Source: Candidatus Curtissbacteria bacterium (GTDB taxonomy: Bacteria; Patescibacteria; Microgenomatia; Curtissbacterales; GWA2-41-24). Taken from it: 64,000 nucleotides of DNA. The stretch lies in NCBI GenBank assembly GCA_030647775.1, contig JAUSJC010000005.1:1-64000 (forward strand). Reading direction: 5' to 3'. Of the stretch, positions 63,584 through 64,000 are shown piece after piece. The notes under the pieces were generated by a model. The model saw only the letters and a list, made by a program, of their open reading frames with translations. It did no database searches and had not been told where the DNA came from. Each line of letters opens with the position of its first letter. Positions within the stretch are counted from its first letter, which is position 1. The translations under genes and the position numbers were made by a program.

Positions 63584-64000
63584 CTAAGAATTCGGATCAA
63601 TTCGTGTATCCTTCTTTTTAACTTCATGTCCGCCGAAAGCATTGCGAAGTGCCGCAACCATTCTTGCCGCAAAACTTCCGGAAACCGCTTCGTCTTGTCT
63701 GGACCTGGATCTAAAATCTCTTGACGCTTCGATAATTTCCACCGGCACTTCTTCTTCTTTGGCTTGCTCGATCATCCAATCCCCCTCACCGGACGCATCA
63801 ATGTAACCGGTAATTTGGGCAAGCTTAGGATCTTTTTCAAGTGCCTCTATAGTTCTTGCCATCATAAATCCGGAGTTGAGAGTCCCTTTTTGGTAAAGCT
63901 TGGCAACTCCCAAAAGGTCTAAATTGTATGGTGATTTTTCCAAAACTCCAAAACCTTCGCCAATAGACTGCATAATTCCGTATTCGATTCCGTTGTGGAC
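63584..64000 (-). CDS. gnd: 6-phosphogluconate dehydrogenase (decarboxylating), C-terminal part (5' end outside window)
   Basis: 138 visible residues; the frame runs off the right edge as VHNGIEYGIMQSIGEGFG, the conserved catalytic helix. FMMARTIEALEKDPKLAQITGYIDASGEGDWMIEQAKEEEVPVEII (in part) and RDEAVSGSFAARMVAALRNAFGGH fit the short decarboxylating GntZ/YqeC type. It makes ribulose-5-phosphate after zwf. Confidence 0.94.
   Translation of the reverse strand, partial: VHNGIEYGIMQSIGEGFGVLEKSPYNLDLLGVAKLYQKGTLNSGFMMARTIEALEKDPKLAQITGYIDASGEGDWMIEQAKEEEVPVEIIEASRDFRSRSRQDEAVSGSFAARMVAALRNAFGGHEVKKKDTRIDPNS

Overview
This window reads as a chromosomal segment from a reduced bacterium of the Candidate Phyla Radiation, most like the Microgenomates. 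That placement is inference: there is no rRNA here. It rests on many short genes with weak or absent Shine-Dalgarno sites, starts that sit directly behind -10 boxes, single-anchor secreted proteins of unknown function, and palindromic repeats inside conserved housekeeping proteins.

Layout. 1-4.9 kb: end of carB, then typA and three small envelope genes. 5-6.6 kb: a TrpR-like regulator module and a Xer recombinase. 6.7-9.6 kb: accessory genes around pyrH and a 950-base repeat-rich gap. 9.6-15.1 kb (minus): a membrane protein, ruvC, and a three-part ATP-citrate-lyase-like set, with a second TrpR-like module between its parts. 15.2-21.4 kb: acetyltransferase, ATPase/winged-helix regulator, yebC, TPR protein, LytR_C protein, several hairpin repeats. 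21.4-28.8 kb: Kef antiporter, rlu, lspA, DksA-like, Lgt-like, efp, pepA. 28.8-31.8 kb: tRNA-Leu followed by loose tRNA 3' halves, dnaB, a metallo-beta-lactamase-fold protein. 32-38.2 kb: a hisS with no anticodon-binding domain, two adjacent sigma-like genes, a DMT exporter, rpmE. 38.3-46.3 kb: prfA, MFS/HtrA/CTP protease operon, rpsF-ssb-rpsR, a third TrpR-like module, ychF. 46.3-47.6 kb: two toxin-antitoxin pairs. 47.7-51 kb: envelope proteins. 51-57.5 kb: a lysine operon (asd, dapA, dapB, lysC, lysA, dapL). 57.6-64 kb: malic enzyme, purN, rarA, zwf, gnd.

The most unusual signal is structural. All three TrpR-like genes have palindromes at both ends, and each module lies at the 3' end of a conserved gene (xer, a sucD-like gene, ychF). 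A second, codon-different copy of that gene's last codons lies beyond the module; the ychF case is weak. The same 'spare tail' pattern, without a TrpR gene, occurs behind the TPR gene, the ATPase/winged-helix gene and possibly kef. At efp it is the start that is repeated, and behind tRNA-Leu there are extra tRNA 3' halves. Peptide or stem pairing is kept while nucleotides differ, as when an integrating element supplies a replacement gene end. Separately, at least a dozen conserved proteins carry in-frame palindromic repeat insertions. All of this was read by eye, with no alignment statistics.
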